Origin: Nocardia beijingensis NBRC 16342
Lineage (GTDB): Bacteria > Actinomycetota > Actinomycetes > Mycobacteriales > Mycobacteriaceae
Length of the DNA: 64,000 nucleotides
Direction: 5' to 3'
Assembly: GCF_001612785.1 (NCBI RefSeq)
Contig: NZ_BDBC01000029.1
Span: 62,001-126,000, forward strand
The notes beneath the pieces were generated by a model that was given only the letters and a program-made list of their open reading frames with translations, was not told the DNA's origin and searched no databases. Shown here piece by piece: positions 27,398-35,320 of the stretch (position 1 is the first letter of the stretch; every line of letters starts with the position of its first letter). The translations under genes were made by a program, and so were the position numbers.

Positions 27398-28374
27398 CGT
27401 GGGATTCCGTACGGCGTCGGCGAGGGTGGCTGGGCGGCGAGGCCCGGGTAGTGCGGCGCGGGCGTGGCGGTGGGTTTGGTCAGCGACGCGAGCACGCGGT
27501 CGGGGTGGATCGGGTCGGGCACGATGCTATCGATCCGCACCTGAGCCGCGGTGGCCGCCGTCCTGATCTGCGCTTCGCTCGCTTCGGCGACGGCCAGGCG
27601 GCCGTCCGGCCGGATCACCGCGTCGGTGAAGCCTTGGGCGGCGAGCACGGTGGCCAGCGCGATGGGGGTGGACGCGGCGACGACCAGCCGGTCCGGATGC
27701 CCGCGCCGCAAGCGCGCCGGAGTGCCCTGATACACCACCGCGCCCTCGCTCAGCACGACCAGCTGGTCCGCGGCCGGCAGCACCGCGCCGAGACTCTCGC
27801 TGGTCAGCAGGACGCTGCCGCCGCGACGGGTGTGCTTGCGCAGGAAGTCGTGCAGCCAGCCGCGTTCGGCGGGATCGAGTCCCTCCATCGGATCGTCCAG
27901 CACCAGCAGCGGCGGGTCGCCGAGCAGTGCGGTGGCCAGCGCCAGCCTGGTCTGCTGTCCGGCCGACAGGTTGCGTATCTGCGTCCTCGCGTGCGCGTCC
28001 AGCCCGACCAGTTCGAGCACTTCGGTCGCCCTGCTGTCGACGACGTTCGCCGCGGCCGCGTGGATCCACAGGTGTTCGCGGGCGGTCCGGGACGGATGCA
28101 GTCCGCGCGGCGAGAGGACGCCGCCGATCACGCTCGCGGAGCCCGCGCCGTCGCGCCGGGAACCGGGCCCGCCGACGGACGCCGTCCCCGAGGTCGGGGC
28201 CAGCAGACCGAGCAGCACGCGCAGGATGGTGGTCTTGCCTGCGCCGCGCGGGCCCACGAGCGCGGCGATGGTCCCGGAGGGCACGGTGAAACTGACGTCC
28301 GCGACGGCGGTCGCCAGTTCGTACCGCTTGGTCAGTCCCCGGACCGCGAACGCGATCGGCCGCGTCCCGCTCAT
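27394..28374 (-). CDS. ABC transporter ATP-binding protein with altered catalytic motifs
   Basis: 326 residues: an ABC ATPase domain (about 8-225) and a C-terminal extension typical of ABC-2 partners. Walker A is GPRGAGKTT and the signature LSAGQQTRLALA. Walker B reads LLVLDDPMEGLD, with Asp where the catalytic Glu normally stands, and the H-loop position reads LLTSESLG where SSH is usual, so the switch histidine appears to be missing. Hydrolysis may be slow or partner-dependent, or the protein may have a regulatory role. It overlaps both neighbours by ATGA (upstream EcsC-like gene, downstream permease), forming a tight three-gene operon. Confidence 0.88.
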   Translation of the reverse strand: MSGTRPIAFAVRGLTKRYELATAVADVSFTVPSGTIAALVGPRGAGKTTILRVLLGLLAPTSGTASVGGPGSRRDGAGSASVIGGVLSPRGLHPSRTAREHLWIHAAAANVVDSRATEVLELVGLDAHARTQIRNLSAGQQTRLALATALLGDPPLLVLDDPMEGLDPAERGWLHDFLRKHTRRGGSVLLTSESLGAVLPAADQLVVLSEGAVVYQGTPARLRRGHPDRLVVAASTPIALATVLAAQGFTDAVIRPDGRLAVAEASEAQIRTAATAAQVRIDSIVPDPIHPDRVLASLTKPTATPAPHYPGLAAQPPSPTPYGIPR

Positions 28375-29102
28375 CGCGGCGTGGCCGGAGGGCGCGGCTT
28401 CGCCGGGTCGATCGCGGTGAGCGGATCGGCCTCGACGACCAGGTGGCGGTCGGCGGGCCAGGTGCTGGGCGGCGGCCCGAATGCCTTGCGCGCGTTGGTG
28501 ATCGTGGCCTTGCCCAAGGCGCGGTTACCCGCGCCGCCGATCACGGCGCCGATGCCCGCGGGCAGCACCTTGCCCGCCATCAGCGCCGCGCGCTTGGTGA
28601 TGAACCGGATGATGAACCGCTTCAGCAGCGAATCGTTCATGCTCGACAATCCGGGGATGCGGTTGGCGAAGGCCGTGCCCCAGTTCTTCGCCGACGTGCC
28701 GACGCTCTTCTGCACGATCTGCATGCCGCTCTCGCCGAGCACGACCGCCAGCACGAGCGCCCTGCGCTGCTCCTGGTCTTCCGGCGTGATGCCGTGCACC
28801 GACGCCACCGCCAGGGTGAACACCGCCGAGGCCTCCATGAAGAAGGTGGTCTCCGCGCTCACCGCGGCGATGGCCGCGACGGTGCCGACGCCAGGGAAAG
28901 CCGCGGTCGCGCCCACCGCGCTGCCGCTGCCGGTCACGGCGAGCAGATACTGCTTCTCCAACCGGTCGATGATCTGTGCGGGGCTCTCGCCGGGGTGCGA
29001 GCGGCGAATGCGGTCCACGTACTTGGCGACCGCGGGGGCCTGCAGGCGGGACCCGGTGTCGAGCAGTTCGACCACCGTCTTCTCGAACGCGCCTTTGAGC
29101 AT
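28371..29102 (-). CDS. EcsC-family/Rv1249c-like membrane-associated protein
   Basis: Two ATGs are possible: at 29111 a GAGGAGG lies directly against the codon, while the ATG at 29102 is 9 bases from it, so I choose 29102 (243 residues). The sequence has glycine/alanine-rich hydrophobic stretches (GSAVGATAAFPGVGTVAAIA, MAGKVLPAGIGAVIGGAGN) characteristic of the EcsC family, and resembles M. tuberculosis Rv1249c, which also lies beside kgd. The biochemical role is unknown. Its stop overlaps the ATPase gene, so it belongs to the ABC operon and may assist or regulate that transporter. Confidence 0.75.
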   Translation of the reverse strand: MLKGAFEKTVVELLDTGSRLQAPAVAKYVDRIRRSHPGESPAQIIDRLEKQYLLAVTGSGSAVGATAAFPGVGTVAAIAAVSAETTFFMEASAVFTLAVASVHGITPEDQEQRRALVLAVVLGESGMQIVQKSVGTSAKNWGTAFANRIPGLSSMNDSLLKRFIIRFITKRAALMAGKVLPAGIGAVIGGAGNRALGKATITNARKAFGPPPSTWPADRHLVVEADPLTAIDPAKPRPPATPR

Positions 29103-29240
29103 CGGCGGCATCCTCCTCTTCCGGTCTGCTGGGTAGAACTGTATGGCACCGGTTGCCGTCAGCTCGTCATGACAACGAAGTACCCAGCCGCATCGGTTCC
29201 ACCGGCGGCTGCCTCGCTTTCGACCCGGCCGGGTGCGCTC

Positions 29241-30266
29241 TTACCCGGGAGTGTGGATCGCGGGCACGCGTTCGCCCGGCGCGGGAGGGGGCGGCGGGGT
29301 TCCGTCGCCGAACGGCCTGCCCCCGAGGGCTTCTCGGCCGTGCGGAGTGAGCCAGTTCGACAGATCTGGACCCTTGGGGACGATGCCGGTGGGATTGATG
29401 TCCCGGTGCACCACGTAGTAGTGGGTCTTGATCTGCCCGAAGTCGATCGTGTCGCCGAAGCCGGGGGTCTGGAACAGGTCGCGCGCGTACGCCCACAGCA
29501 CCGGCATCTCGTCGAGCTTGGACCGGTTGCACTTGAAGTGCCCGTGGTAGACCGCGTCGAAGCGGACCAGCGTGGTGAACAGCCGGACGTCGGCCTCGGT
29601 GATCGTGTCGCCGACCAGATACCGTTGTGCGGCAAGGCGTTCGGACAGCCAGTCCAGCCGGGCGAAGAGCCGGTCGTAGGCGGCGTCGTAGGCGTCCTGC
29701 GCCCCGGCGAACCCGCAGCGGTAGACGCCGTTGTTGACGTCGCGGAACACCGCGAGGTTCACCTCGTCGATCTCCGCGCGCAGGGGTTCCGGATACAGCT
29801 GGGGCGCACCGGGGCGGTGGTACTCGGTCCACTCGGTGGAGAAGTCGAGCGTGATCTGCGCGTAGTCGTTGGTGACGACTCGGCCGGTGGGCACGTCCAC
29901 GACGGCGGGCACCGTGATGCCGCGCGGGTAGTCCGGGAACCTGGCCAGGTAGGCGTCGCGCAGCCGCGGGATGCCGAGCACCGGGTCGACACCGCCGGGA
30001 TCCAGATCGAAGGTCCAGCTCAGCTTGTCGTGCGTGGGTCCGCACAGGCCGAGGGAGAGCACCGGCTCCAGCCCGAGCAGGCGGCGCACGATCAGCGTGC
30101 GATTGGCCCACGGGCAGGCACGCGCCGCGACCAGGCGGTAGCGCCCCGGCTCGACCGGGTAGCCGTCGCGGCCGTCGGCCGTGATCCGGGTCGTGATGTA
30201 GTTCGTGTCGCGTTTGAACTCGCCGGGCTCGACGTAGGAACCGCTTGCGCTGGCCGACTTGGTCAC
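29241..30266 (-). CDS. Glutathionyl-hydroquinone-reductase-like (ECM4/YqjG family) protein
   Basis: 341 residues from a GTG start. The thioredoxin-like N-domain carries the family active site ARACPWANR near residue 50, where the cysteine forms a mixed disulfide with the thiol adduct being reduced; the C-terminal helical domain holds conserved YRCGFAGAQ, YLVGDTITEADVRLFTTLVR and YVVHRDINPTGIVP. The family reduces glutathionyl-hydroquinones; as Nocardia-type bacteria use mycothiol, the physiological cofactor is probably mycothiol or unknown. The C-terminus ends in a proline-rich tail (GTPPPPPAPGE). It is divergent from the enoyl-CoA hydratase gene. Confidence 0.88.
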   Translation of the reverse strand: MTKSASASGSYVEPGEFKRDTNYITTRITADGRDGYPVEPGRYRLVAARACPWANRTLIVRRLLGLEPVLSLGLCGPTHDKLSWTFDLDPGGVDPVLGIPRLRDAYLARFPDYPRGITVPAVVDVPTGRVVTNDYAQITLDFSTEWTEYHRPGAPQLYPEPLRAEIDEVNLAVFRDVNNGVYRCGFAGAQDAYDAAYDRLFARLDWLSERLAAQRYLVGDTITEADVRLFTTLVRFDAVYHGHFKCNRSKLDEMPVLWAYARDLFQTPGFGDTIDFGQIKTHYYVVHRDINPTGIVPKGPDLSNWLTPHGREALGGRPFGDGTPPPPPAPGERVPAIHTPG

Positions 30267-30304
30267 ATCGACAGTCTTCCAGATCGACCTCGTACGCTGA
30301 CCGG

Positions 30305-31099
30305 ATGAGTGAAACGAAGGCCACCCGCCTGGAACGAGACGTCACCGAAGGCGGAGCGGAGGTGGCGACCCTCACGCTCGCCCACCCGCCGCTGAACCTC
30401 TTCGACCGGGCGATGCTGGACGCTTTGATCGCCGACATCGCCGAGCTGTCGGCGCGGCCGCCGCGCGCGGTGCTGCTGCGCGCCGAGGGCAAAGTGGTCT
30501 CCGGCGGCGTCGACGTGCACGTCTTCGACGGCCTGACCCCCGAGCAGGGCGCCGAGTTGTGGCGCACCCTGTTCGCGCAGATCATTCATCCGCTGGAGGC
30601 GCTGCCGTGCCCGGTGGTGTTCGCCGCGCACGGGCTGACCCTGACCGCCGCGTTCGAGATCGCGCTCGCCTGCGACATCCTGCTCGCCGCGCCGAAGGCC
30701 AAGTTCGGGCTGGTGGAGATCGTGGTCGGACTGACCCCGTCGATGGGCGGTCCGCAGCGTCTCGCCGAACGCGCGGGCTCCGGACGCGCCCGCGAGTTCG
30801 TGATGACCGGCGACCTCTACGACGCGGCGACCATGGCCGAGTGGGGCGTGGTCAACGCCGTGCACGAAGACCTCGACACCGCGGCGCGCGCGCTGACCCA
30901 CCGGCTGGCCGACGGCCCGACGAAGGCCAACGCGGCGACCAAGAAGATCATCGAGGCCTGGCGCTCCGGCGGTGTGGCACATGCGGATTCGGTGACCCCC
31001 GAGGTGTCCGGCGTGCTGTTCGGCACCGAGGACCTCCAGGGCGGTGTGCGTACTTTTCTCGAGCAAGGTCCGGGGAAGGCGCGCTACGCGGGCCGGTGA
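30305..31099 (+). CDS. Enoyl-CoA hydratase/isomerase family protein
   Basis: 264 residues with the crotonase fold. The first oxyanion-hole segment is EGKVVSGGVDVHVF and the second GLTLTAAFEIALACDILLAA; the usual FG.PE..xGL.P..GG motif is present as FGLVEIVVGLTPSMGG. The glycine normally following AHG in the second oxyanion site is followed by LTLTAA where GxxxGGG is usual, so the precise chemistry is uncertain. The ATG at 30305 follows closely on the divergent promoter region. Likely fatty-acid or aromatic acyl-CoA metabolism; its downstream neighbour is also an acyl-activating enzyme homologue. Confidence 0.88.
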   Translation: MSETKATRLERDVTEGGAEVATLTLAHPPLNLFDRAMLDALIADIAELSARPPRAVLLRAEGKVVSGGVDVHVFDGLTPEQGAELWRTLFAQIIHPLEALPCPVVFAAHGLTLTAAFEIALACDILLAAPKAKFGLVEIVVGLTPSMGGPQRLAERAGSGRAREFVMTGDLYDAATMAEWGVVNAVHEDLDTAARALTHRLADGPTKANAATKKIIEAWRSGGVAHADSVTPEVSGVLFGTEDLQGGVRTFLEQGPGKARYAGR

Positions 31100-31191
31100 C
31101 AGCTGGGACACGTTCGTCGCCTATTGCAGCGAAGTTGTGACATGCGTCATATAGTCGCAATGCCTGATAACTCGAGGCACGCGGAGGACGA

Positions 31192-32445
31192 ATGTCGCAG
31201 TTGCTCGTCGAATATCCCCTCACCGGCCCGCTCGTCTGGGACAACCCGCTAGCCCGGGGCGCCGACGGAGTGCTGCGCTACGGAAACCTCACGCCCGCGC
31301 TGACCGAACTACTCGATCTGCAAGTGCATGCCTTCGGCGGTCGCGAAGCCGTGGTCGAGGTCGGCGGCCCGCGCCTGACCTACCGGGAGCTGTGGCACTC
31401 CGCCTCCCGCATCGCGGGCGGCTTGCAGGAGCACGGCATCGGATACGGCGACCGGGTCGCGATCCGCATGCCCTCGGGCGCTCGGTGGGTGCAGGCATTT
31501 CTCGGCGCCCTGCTCAGCGGCGCGGTGCCGGTGCTGGTGCACGACGAGCTCCCGGAGGGCGTGGCCGAACGCGTGATCGCCGACAGCCGTGCGGATTTCG
31601 TGCTCGGCGACACAGGCCGCGAGACCGACCTGCCCGACGGCGCCGCCTACATCGATGACGGCGCGGCGCTGGGCGACCTCGCGCTGCTGTGTTACACGAG
31701 CGGTAGCCGCACGCCCAAGGGCGTCGAGCTGACCAACGAGAATCTGCTGTCGGCCGTGCGCTCGGTGGTCGCGGCGCTCGACCTGCCGACCGACGGTCTG
31801 CGCAATCTGGTGCTGTTGCCGTTGGCGCACGCCAGCGGCTGTGTCGACCAGCTGCTGCCGACCTTCGCCGTCGGGGGCACCGTGGTGCTCACCCGGGACA
31901 CCCGCGGCATGGCCGAAGCCATCACCGCCGAGCGCGTCGACATGGTCTCCGCGACGCCGCGGATCTTCGCGGGCCTGCTGCCCCGGCTCGCCGAACTGCG
32001 CGCGGGCGGACTACGCACCGATCGCATCGCGCGGATCAGCAAAGCCGGTCATCGCGCCGAGCGCGCCGCGTCTCCGGTCGCTCCGGTCGCGCTCACGGCC
32101 GAACTGCGCGGCGTGTTCCCCGCCGCAAGGCAGTGGTCGGTATGGGGCGCGACCGAGACCAGCGGGATCGGTCTCGCGGTGGACGACGCCGAGCGGGCGG
32201 ACTCGCCCGACACCGCCGCGGTACTCGGTTTCCCTTTCGGCGGAACGGAATTGGCGCTGTGGGGCCCACGGGCGATCGCGGGACACGGTGAACTGCTGTG
32301 CCGCGGGCCGAATGTCACCCCGCGCTACTGGGACGACCCGACCACTACGGCGGCGCGGTTCACCGGAACCTGGTTCCACACCGGCGACCAGGTGACGATC
32401 GACGCCGACGGCTTGGTGCGCAGGCAAGCGGTGCCCGTCGAGTGA
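31192..32445 (+). CDS. Adenylate-forming (acyl-CoA synthetase-like) enzyme lacking C-terminal domain
   Basis: ATG with GGAGGA 3 bases upstream; 417 residues, against 500-550 for usual family members. The large N-terminal domain is present: P-loop A3 as YTSGSRTPKGVEL (a shortened YTSGTTGxPKG), A5 WGATETSG, and A7 FHTGDQVTIDADGLVRRQ. The chain ends a few residues after the hinge, so the mobile C-terminal domain with the catalytic A10 lysine is missing. Such a protein could bind acid and ATP yet would adenylate weakly without a partner domain. The stop is genuine in frame and followed after 7 bases by the convergent phosphatase gene, so no C-terminal piece remains. It may be a regulatory or acyl-binding relative. 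Confidence 0.82.
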   Translation: MSQLLVEYPLTGPLVWDNPLARGADGVLRYGNLTPALTELLDLQVHAFGGREAVVEVGGPRLTYRELWHSASRIAGGLQEHGIGYGDRVAIRMPSGARWVQAFLGALLSGAVPVLVHDELPEGVAERVIADSRADFVLGDTGRETDLPDGAAYIDDGAALGDLALLCYTSGSRTPKGVELTNENLLSAVRSVVAALDLPTDGLRNLVLLPLAHASGCVDQLLPTFAVGGTVVLTRDTRGMAEAITAERVDMVSATPRIFAGLLPRLAELRAGGLRTDRIARISKAGHRAERAASPVAPVALTAELRGVFPAARQWSVWGATETSGIGLAVDDAERADSPDTAAVLGFPFGGTELALWGPRAIAGHGELLCRGPNVTPRYWDDPTTTAARFTGTWFHTGDQVTIDADGLVRRQAVPVE

Positions 32446-32452
32446 GCTCGGC

Positions 32453-33199
32453 TCACTCCAGCATGCGCTCGCGCAGCCGCCCGAGCAGGCCGGGCGTCAG
32501 CCCGATCGTCGCGAGATAGCCGTCCAGATCGCCGTGCAGCTCGCGCATCGAGGCGGTGGCGATGTCCAGGTATTCGTCCCGCACGCCGAGCAGGTCGATC
32601 GACAGCTCCTCGCCGCCGAGCAGCTTGTCCGTCATGAGGGCGCGCAGCGCGGGGACGGCTCCGTTGCTGAGCAGGTAGTCGGCCTCGACGTCGGCTTCGG
32701 TGACGCCGACCGCGCGCAGCAGCGTCGCGACGGCCCATCCGGTGCGGTCCTTGCCCGCCGCGCAGTGCACCAGCACGGCGCCGTCGCCGCGCAGGATGGA
32801 CTCGGCGAGGGAGGCGATGGCCGCGTGCGCCTCGGGGAGTGCCGGGAACATCCGGTACACCTCGAGCATGTGCGTGTAGGCGGTCCGCGCGCTCGCCTCG
32901 TGAGGTGGCGCCTCGGCCATGCGCGAGTCGAACGGCGTGATGGTCAGCCGGACGTCCGCGGGCAGCCGGTCGGCGCCGATGTGGTCGATCTCGCGCTGTC
33001 CGCGCAGGTCGTGGACGGCGCTGACGCCCAGTTCGCGCAGCGCGGCGTGGCCGGCGTCGTCGAGCCCGCTCAGTTGCGCCGAGCGCAGCAGGACGCCGGG
33101 GCGGACCTTGGCGCCGTCATCGGTGCGCAGCCCGCCGGTGTCGCGGAAGTTGAACGTGCCGGAGAGGAAGTACTGGTCGGCGGGGGGCGAGAGTGTCAC
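32453..33199 (-). CDS. MptpB-type protein tyrosine/phosphoinositide phosphatase
   Basis: 248 residues from a GTG start. The active-site loop is HCAAGKDRTG (C-x5-R), the form seen in actinobacterial MptpB/PtpB, where the lysine after Gly gives phosphoinositide as well as phospho-Tyr/Ser/Thr activity in characterised homologues. N-terminal FNFRDTGGLRTDDG and LRSAQLSGLDDAG are the family entry motifs. No signal peptide is visible; PtpB itself is exported without one. It is the only gene of its transcript, convergent with the synthetase-like gene. Confidence 0.88.
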   Translation of the reverse strand: MTLSPPADQYFLSGTFNFRDTGGLRTDDGAKVRPGVLLRSAQLSGLDDAGHAALRELGVSAVHDLRGQREIDHIGADRLPADVRLTITPFDSRMAEAPPHEASARTAYTHMLEVYRMFPALPEAHAAIASLAESILRGDGAVLVHCAAGKDRTGWAVATLLRAVGVTEADVEADYLLSNGAVPALRALMTDKLLGGEELSIDLLGVRDEYLDIATASMRELHGDLDGYLATIGLTPGLLGRLRERMLE

Positions 33200-33289
33200 C
33201 GATCCAGGCTATCCCCAGCGCGGAACGGAAACGATGGCGATGGCGGATCGAACCCGGCACGATGAGCTGACCGTTTTGGGCGGGTTCGG

Positions 33290-33307
33290 CTGTGGCATTC
33301 GCCACAG
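33290..33307. repeat. 7-base inverted repeat, possible operator or hairpin
   Basis: CTGTGGC-ATTC-GCCACAG is a perfect 7-base inverted repeat with a 4-base centre, 91 bases upstream of the phosphatase start. It could form a hairpin in the phosphatase leader or serve as an operator. Confidence 0.4.
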
Positions 33308-33335
33308 GATTTGGGTTGCCAGACCCCCGGACCGT

Positions 33336-33350
33336 ACCGTTGTCAACGGT
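33336..33350. promoter_or_regulatory. Palindromic operator-like site
   Basis: ACCGTTGTCAACGGT is a perfect 15-base palindrome around a single central T, a typical size for a dimeric repressor site. It lies between the divergent phosphatase and TetR-like genes, 280 bases upstream of the latter. Which regulator binds is not known. Confidence 0.45.
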
Positions 33351-33615
33351 CTGCCAGCGTGCGGGCATCGTCCAGATCCACCGTCATAGCGCGTTTTCCA
33401 GGCGACACGGGCCGATCGCATACCGATCCCGGTTGGGTAACAAAACATTCTTTCAGTCTGGAATTACCCATCGAACCCGTTCTCAAACCCCGAAAAATGT
33501 CTACCATTGGTGAACGTTGGACCGGGCAGCCAGGTGTTTCCCGAAGTTGCCCGCCCTGTTCAGCGAGTCGCGCCGACGCAGGTGCGTGAGTTCTTTCGCC
33601 GAGAGGGAGTCGTCG

Positions 33616-34098
33616 TTGAGCGCACGTGGAGAAGTGATAACAGAAATCCGGCTACGACCCGCCGTCATCGAGGCGGTCGAAGCGGCGGCGGCCACGCTCG
33701 ACTACAAGGGCCTCCGCGCGCTGCGCGTGCTGCTGCACGCGGGGGTCAGTGCCTACTGGCCGCTGGTCAAGGCCACCCCGGAAAAGCAGATCAGGTCGTA
33801 TGAGATGACCCTGCAGGCGCTGCGCGCCCGCTGGGCGGTGAAGACCGATTGCTTCCCGGATCCGATCGCCACGGACTTCTACCGGGAGAAGGACGCGGAA
33901 GTCACCGCCTTCTTGGAGATGTGTGCCGAGTTGTCGGACACGCAGTGGCTGGAGCCGGTGGAGGCGATCGCCTGCAATGTCGTGTCGATCGTGCAGGGCA
34001 CGGTGCTGCGCTGGCTGGCCGATTGCAACGACGAGACCATGCTGGTGGTGCTCGACGAGATGGTCAGCGGGCTCGCCGCGAAGGCCGCGGAGCTCTGA
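33616..34098 (+). CDS. TetR-like protein with degenerate DNA-binding region
   Basis: TTG start with GGGAG 6 bases upstream; longer readings of the frame have no ribosome site and low coding character. The 160-residue product ends like a TetR ligand-binding domain (VVSIVQGTVLRWLADCNDE...VLDEMVSGLAAKAAE). Around residues 35-62 the segment HAGVSAYWPLVKATPEKQI is laid out like the TetR helix-turn-helix AGVS...LY.HF.sKe.L but with the key positions altered and the first helix eroded. It may bind DNA weakly, act as a partner, or be decaying. It precedes the PLP enzyme gene by 43 bases and may share its transcript. Confidence 0.6.
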   Translation: MSARGEVITEIRLRPAVIEAVEAAAATLDYKGLRALRVLLHAGVSAYWPLVKATPEKQIRSYEMTLQALRARWAVKTDCFPDPIATDFYREKDAEVTAFLEMCAELSDTQWLEPVEAIACNVVSIVQGTVLRWLADCNDETMLVVLDEMVSGLAAKAAEL

Positions 34099-34141
34099 CA
34101 AATACTGGACGTTTGACCAACTTGGTGGTTGAGTTGTCCTG

Positions 34142-35320
34142 GTGACCGAGACGTCGCCGATCGCGGGGCTGCACGCGGCCACCGCCGAACTCGACCCGCC
34201 GCTGGCCGCCATCGACCTGTCCACCCTGCGCGCGAACGCCGCCGACCTGGTGCGGCGAGCCGGTGGCACGCCGGTGCGGGTGGCAAGCAAATCCGTGCGC
34301 TGCCGCGCCGTACTCGCCGAAGTCCTCGGCGCCGAGCTGACCGCGGCGGGCGGCTTCGCGGGCATCATGTCCTACTCCCTGCGCGAGGCGCTGTGGCTCG
34401 TGCGCCACGGGGCGCGCGATTTGCTGCTCGGCTATCCGAGCGTGGATCGCGGCGCGCTGGCCGAACTGGCCGCCGACGACATCGCGTTGCGCTCGATCAC
34501 GCTGATGATCGACGACGCCGCGCAACTCGACCTGATCCGCGCCGCCGTCGGCTCCGACCTGGTCCGGCCACGGGTCTGCCTCGACGTGGACGCCTCCCTG
34601 CGACTCGGCCCGCTGCATCTGGGGGTGCGCCGCTCGCCCGTTCGCACGCCGGGACAGGCGGCCGCGCTCGCGGGCGAGGCGCGGCGGCGTGGCTTCGACG
34701 TGGTCGGCGTGATGACCTATGAGGCGCAGATCGCGGGGCTGCCGGACACGAACGTCGCGGTGCGGTTGGTGAAGCGGGCGTCCGCGGCGGAGATCCGCAA
34801 GCGCCGGGCCGAGGTGCTCGACGCGGTCCGCTCGGTGACCGGCGCGCTGGAGATCGTCAACAGCGGCGGCAGCGGATCGGTCGAGGTCAGCGTCGCCGAT
34901 CCGGACGTCACCGAGGTGACCGCCGGATCCGGGCTGTATGTGCCGACGCTGTTCGACGGCTACCGGTCGTTCGAGCCGAGGCCGTCGCTGTATTTCGCGC
35001 TGCCCGTGCTGCGCAGGCCCGCGTCCGGCATCGCCACCGTCTTCGCGGGCGGCTACATCGCCTCCGGTCCCGCCGGGCGGTCACGGGTGCCGAAGCCGGT
35101 GTGGCCGCGCGGGTTGAAGCTGCTCGGCGCCGAGGGCGCGGGTGAAGTGCAGACCCCGTTGTCGGGCGCCGCGGAACTGCGGATCGGCGACCGGGTGTGG
35201 TTCCGGCACGCCAAAGCCGGTGAAGTGTGCGAGCGGTTCGACACCGTGCACTTGGTGGAGGAGGACGGCTCCCGCGTCAGCGTGCCGACCTATCGGGGCG
35301 AAGGCGTCTGCTTCGGCTGA
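34142..35320 (+). CDS. PLP-dependent alanine racemase-fold amino acid deaminase/aldolase
   Basis: 392 residues from GTG. The N-terminal TIM barrel binds pyridoxal phosphate through Lys in RVASKSVRC near residue 50, as in the alanine racemase/D-threonine aldolase superfamily; further markers are LLGYPSVD, CLDVDASLRLG, HLGVRRSP, EIVNSGGSGS and GSGLYVPTLFD. The C-terminal beta domain has LPVLRRPASG..TVFAGGYIASGP and RIGDRVWFRHAKAGEVCERF, conserved with 'amino acid deaminase/aldolase' proteins. It likely acts on D-amino acids or 3-hydroxy amino acids; the exact substrate is unknown. No clear ribosome site precedes the GTG. Its 3' end overlaps the convergent nuclease-helicase by 31 bases. Confidence 0.82.
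   Translation: MTETSPIAGLHAATAELDPPLAAIDLSTLRANAADLVRRAGGTPVRVASKSVRCRAVLAEVLGAELTAAGGFAGIMSYSLREALWLVRHGARDLLLGYPSVDRGALAELAADDIALRSITLMIDDAAQLDLIRAAVGSDLVRPRVCLDVDASLRLGPLHLGVRRSPVRTPGQAAALAGEARRRGFDVVGVMTYEAQIAGLPDTNVAVRLVKRASAAEIRKRRAEVLDAVRSVTGALEIVNSGGSGSVEVSVADPDVTEVTAGSGLYVPTLFDGYRSFEPRPSLYFALPVLRRPASGIATVFAGGYIASGPAGRSRVPKPVWPRGLKLLGAEGAGEVQTPLSGAAELRIGDRVWFRHAKAGEVCERFDTVHLVEEDGSRVSVPTYRGEGVCFG

Larger units (their letters stand above)
33200..33615. other. Intergenic region with two inverted repeats
   Basis: No gene is supported in these 416 bases, which separate the divergent phosphatase and TetR-like genes. Codon-like GC periodicity is absent and A/T-rich patches appear at about 33435-33510 (AACAAAACATTCTTT; CCGAAAAATGTC). 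Two inverted repeats inside it are listed separately. Confidence 0.5.

Noticed and set aside
31138..31149. TGAC-N4-GTCA as an operator before the adenylate-forming enzyme
   Set aside because: Only 4-base arms; such a repeat is common by chance.
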